From Acetobacteraceae bacterium (GTDB taxonomy: Bacteria > Pseudomonadota > Alphaproteobacteria > Acetobacterales > Acetobacteraceae): a stretch of DNA of 64,000 bases. The notes beneath the pieces are model-generated. The model was given only the letters and a program-made list of their open reading frames with translations. It made no database searches and was not told the origin of the DNA. Both the position numbers and the translations under genes were made by a program. The DNA lies in contig CANJLW010000006.1 of NCBI GenBank assembly GCA_947475245.1, positions 1 to 64,000 on the forward strand. The letters are read 5' to 3'. Positions 62,235 through 64,000 of the stretch are shown one piece after another (position 1 is the first letter of the stretch; every line of letters starts with the position of its first letter).

Positions 62235-62261
62235 GCGCGGTATGTAAGATACATGTCGCGC
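62235..62261. repeat. Inverted repeat between leuB-like gene and the short repeat protein
   Basis: Arms 62235-62246 and 62250-62261 pair over 12 positions (ten Watson-Crick, two G-T) with an AGA loop. It lies 53 bp after the leuB stop and 24 bp before the next start. No T tract follows, so it may be a weak terminator, an mRNA structure or an operator. Confidence 0.5.
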
Positions 62262-62284
62262 GTTAGATATGTTGGAGTGCGAAG

Positions 62285-62680
62285 GTGAACTATATTCCGC
62301 CGTTCGAGGTTTTGAAGGGGTTTATGACTCTTTCGACCCAAAACGGGAAACAGACCGTTCATGGTTCGTATGACGATCTTGTGCGTCTGGTGCGTGCGCT
62401 GATCGCCGGAATACGTGTCGACGAAGCCTGGTACCTCAAGCGGTATCCCGATATTGCGAAGGCCATCAAGGCCGGCGTCGTCGAATCCGCCCAGAAGCAT
62501 TTTGTTTACGACGGCTATTTCGAGGGCCGGGTGCCGTTTCCGATCAAGGTGAACGAGCGCTGGTATCTGGAACAATATCCCGGTGTCGCCGAGTACGTGC
62601 GCAAGGGTATCCTGGAAAGCGGCCAGCAGCATTTTGACGAAAACGGCTACCAGGAAGGACGCATGCCGTTCGGAATGTAG
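62285..62680 (+). CDS. Short protein with two YPD-HF-EGR repeats
   Basis: This is a 131-residue protein carrying two copies of a roughly 43-residue helical repeat: residues 44-85 (AWYLKRYPDIAKAIKAG, SAQKHF, YFEGRVPF) and 87-129 (RWYLEQYPGVAEYVRKG, SGQQHF, YQEGRMPF). Similar repeats occur at the ends of bacterial glycosyltransferase polypeptides. GTG 62285 has GGAG upstream. It ends in TAG at 62678-62680. A TPR/GT41-like reading frame begins immediately in a different frame, so this may be the N-terminal piece of one larger gene cut by a frameshift. Confidence 0.75.
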   Translation: MNYIPPFEVLKGFMTLSTQNGKQTVHGSYDDLVRLVRALIAGIRVDEAWYLKRYPDIAKAIKAGVVESAQKHFVYDGYFEGRVPFPIKVNERWYLEQYPGVAEYVRKGILESGQQHFDENGYQEGRMPFGM

Positions 62681-64000
62681 GGCCCGCCGACGCGCTTCTG
62701 GCGCAAGGCCGAGCGGCTGAGGCTGGGGGAGAGCGGGACGCGGCGATCGCGTCTTATCAGGCGGCGATCCTCCAAAGTCCGGTCGATCCCGCCGGATACA
62801 TTCACCTCGGCAACCTGCTTTACGTCGCGGGTTTCATTGCTGAGGCGCGCGCGATATTCGACATCGGATTGCAGCGGATCCCGACGTCGCCGGTGCTATA
62901 CTGGGCGCGTTGCATGGCGATGCTGCCCATGGCCTACGCGGATCACGCCGAAATCGACGCAAGCCGTTCGGCCTTCACGCAAGCGTTGCGCGAGCTGAGG
63001 TCGGTTTGCTTCGCAAGTCACGATGCCGCGCGGGAGGCTCTGCGCGCGGTGGGGATGATGTCGCCGTTCTTCCTGCCGTATCAGGGCCGCGACGATCGGG
63101 CGTTATTGACGGAATTCGGCGAACTGGCGCGCGATGTCGTCGCTTTTTCCTATCCGCGACATCAGGTCGCGCCCACCCCGCCATTGCTACCCGAGAAAAA
63201 ATTGCGGGTCGGCATTGTCTCCGGCTTGTTCCGACGGCATTCCGTGTGGCGTCTGCCGACGCGGGGCTGGGTGGAAGCGATGGATCGATCCCGGTTCTCG
63301 GTGTTCGGCTATCACACGCGCGACGAACGCGACGATCAGACAGAGTATGCGGCGCGAATATTCGACCGCTTTACCACCGGGCTGCGCCCTTTGCCGGAAT
63401 GGGTGGCGACAATCGCGGCGGATCGTCCGCATGTGTTGATCTTTCCTGAACTCGCGGCGGATCAGGCGTCCATGCAACTGGCCGCGTTGCGATTGGCGCC
63501 GGTGCAGTGCGCTACCTGGGGGCAACCGGTGACCTCTGGTCTCCCCTCGATCGATTACTACCTGTCCAGCGATGCGATGGAGCCGGCGGACGGCGAGGCG
63601 CACTATACCGAGCGATTGATCAGATTGCCCGGATTGGGGGCGCTCTATCGGTCGGAGTACGCGACGTGGGGCGACGCACTGCCGGTTGGGGATGCCTGGG
63701 CCGACTTTGCCTTTGGGCTGGAAGCCGTGCGCTTTCTGTGTTGCCAGTCGGTGCAAAAATACCTGCCCGAGCACGATCACTTGTATCCAGACATCGCGAA
63801 GGCCTTGCCGGAAGCGCGGTTTGTCTTCGTGGCAGGGCAACAGCGGCCGTCGGAGATTTTGGCGCGTCGGTTGACCGCCGCCTTCGGGTCCGCCGGGCTG
63901 GATCCCGGACTGTATTGCCGTTTTGCCCCGCCTTTATCGCAAGCGGCTTTTTCGGCCCTGGTGCGCGATGCGCAGGTCTTCCTGGATACGCCGCTTTGGT
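62680..64000 (+). CDS. TPR and GT41-like glycosyltransferase, start missing, runs off the window
   Basis: This is a continuous frame from a stop at 62635 to the right edge. TPR sequence begins at once (ADALLAQGRAAEAGGERDAA, IHLGNLLYVAGFIAEARAIF). From about 63200 it resembles the SPINDLY/O-GlcNAc-transferase GT41 core: RVGIVSGLFRRHSV, LAPVQCATWGQPVTSGLPSIDYY, YTERLIRLPG. There is no ATG, GTG or TTG before TTG 62869, which is inside the TPR. So either a -1 frameshift from the preceding 131-residue gene or a rare start (CTG 62698) is needed. The 3' end lies outside the window. Confidence 0.6.

Overview
The window reads as a chromosomal segment of a high-GC alphaproteobacterium, most likely Rhodospirillales and perhaps Acetobacteraceae. 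Pointers are a plant-type glutamate-cysteine ligase, a class I lysyl-tRNA synthetase, a complete ccoNOQP-ccoGHIS cluster with an FNR/FixK-type site, UbiA, a PEP-CTERM protein and a TPR/GT41-like glycosyltransferase. The placement is inferred from family content, not from a phylogeny. I see no rRNA, tRNA, insertion sequence, prophage or CRISPR array. Genes are densely packed, with many 1-8 bp start/stop overlaps.

Layout. 1-2029: the 3' end of a protein made of 17-residue repeats, its terminator, a DUF6065-like protein and a secreted SGNH hydrolase. 2013-9348: a BTAD/TolB/TPR regulator, gshA, rsmE, ubiA, an ETF-beta-lysine-methyltransferase-like gene and a large exported protein. 9437-18692: a PhoR-like kinase, a DinG-type helicase, lysK, a membrane protein resembling MprF with a shortened synthase domain, and rmuC. 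18780-23900: a double cold-shock protein with a long leader, a hypothetical protein, and a single-chain biotin-dependent acyl-CoA carboxylase. 23968-28557: a pyruvate dehydrogenase E1-like enzyme with no E2/E3 beside it, a solute-binding-like protein without a signal peptide, and an MmgE/PrpD protein.

28564-41381 is the most distinctive block. It holds three AtzE-like amidases, two small AtzG/DUF4089-like proteins, a complete Opp/Dpp-type ABC transporter, a divergent cysteine hydrolase and two tandem Tat-exported solute-binding proteins. I read it as an uptake-and-hydrolysis system for an unidentified amide, ureide or peptide-like compound.

41554-51027: a PA14/PEP-CTERM surface protein, a DsbD_2/UreH-like membrane protein, and the cbb3 oxidase structural and assembly genes behind an FNR/FixK-type site. 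51034-57384 (minus strand): a dihydroxyphthalate-decarboxylase-like protein, an SDR, a PuuE-like deacetylase, glpD translationally coupled to a CBS-BON protein, and an M20 dipeptidase. 57559-64000 (plus strand): a large FAD/Fe-S oxidoreductase, a DUF924 protein, a leuB-like gene, a short repeat protein, and a TPR/GT41-like gene that runs off the window and appears to have lost its start through a frameshift.
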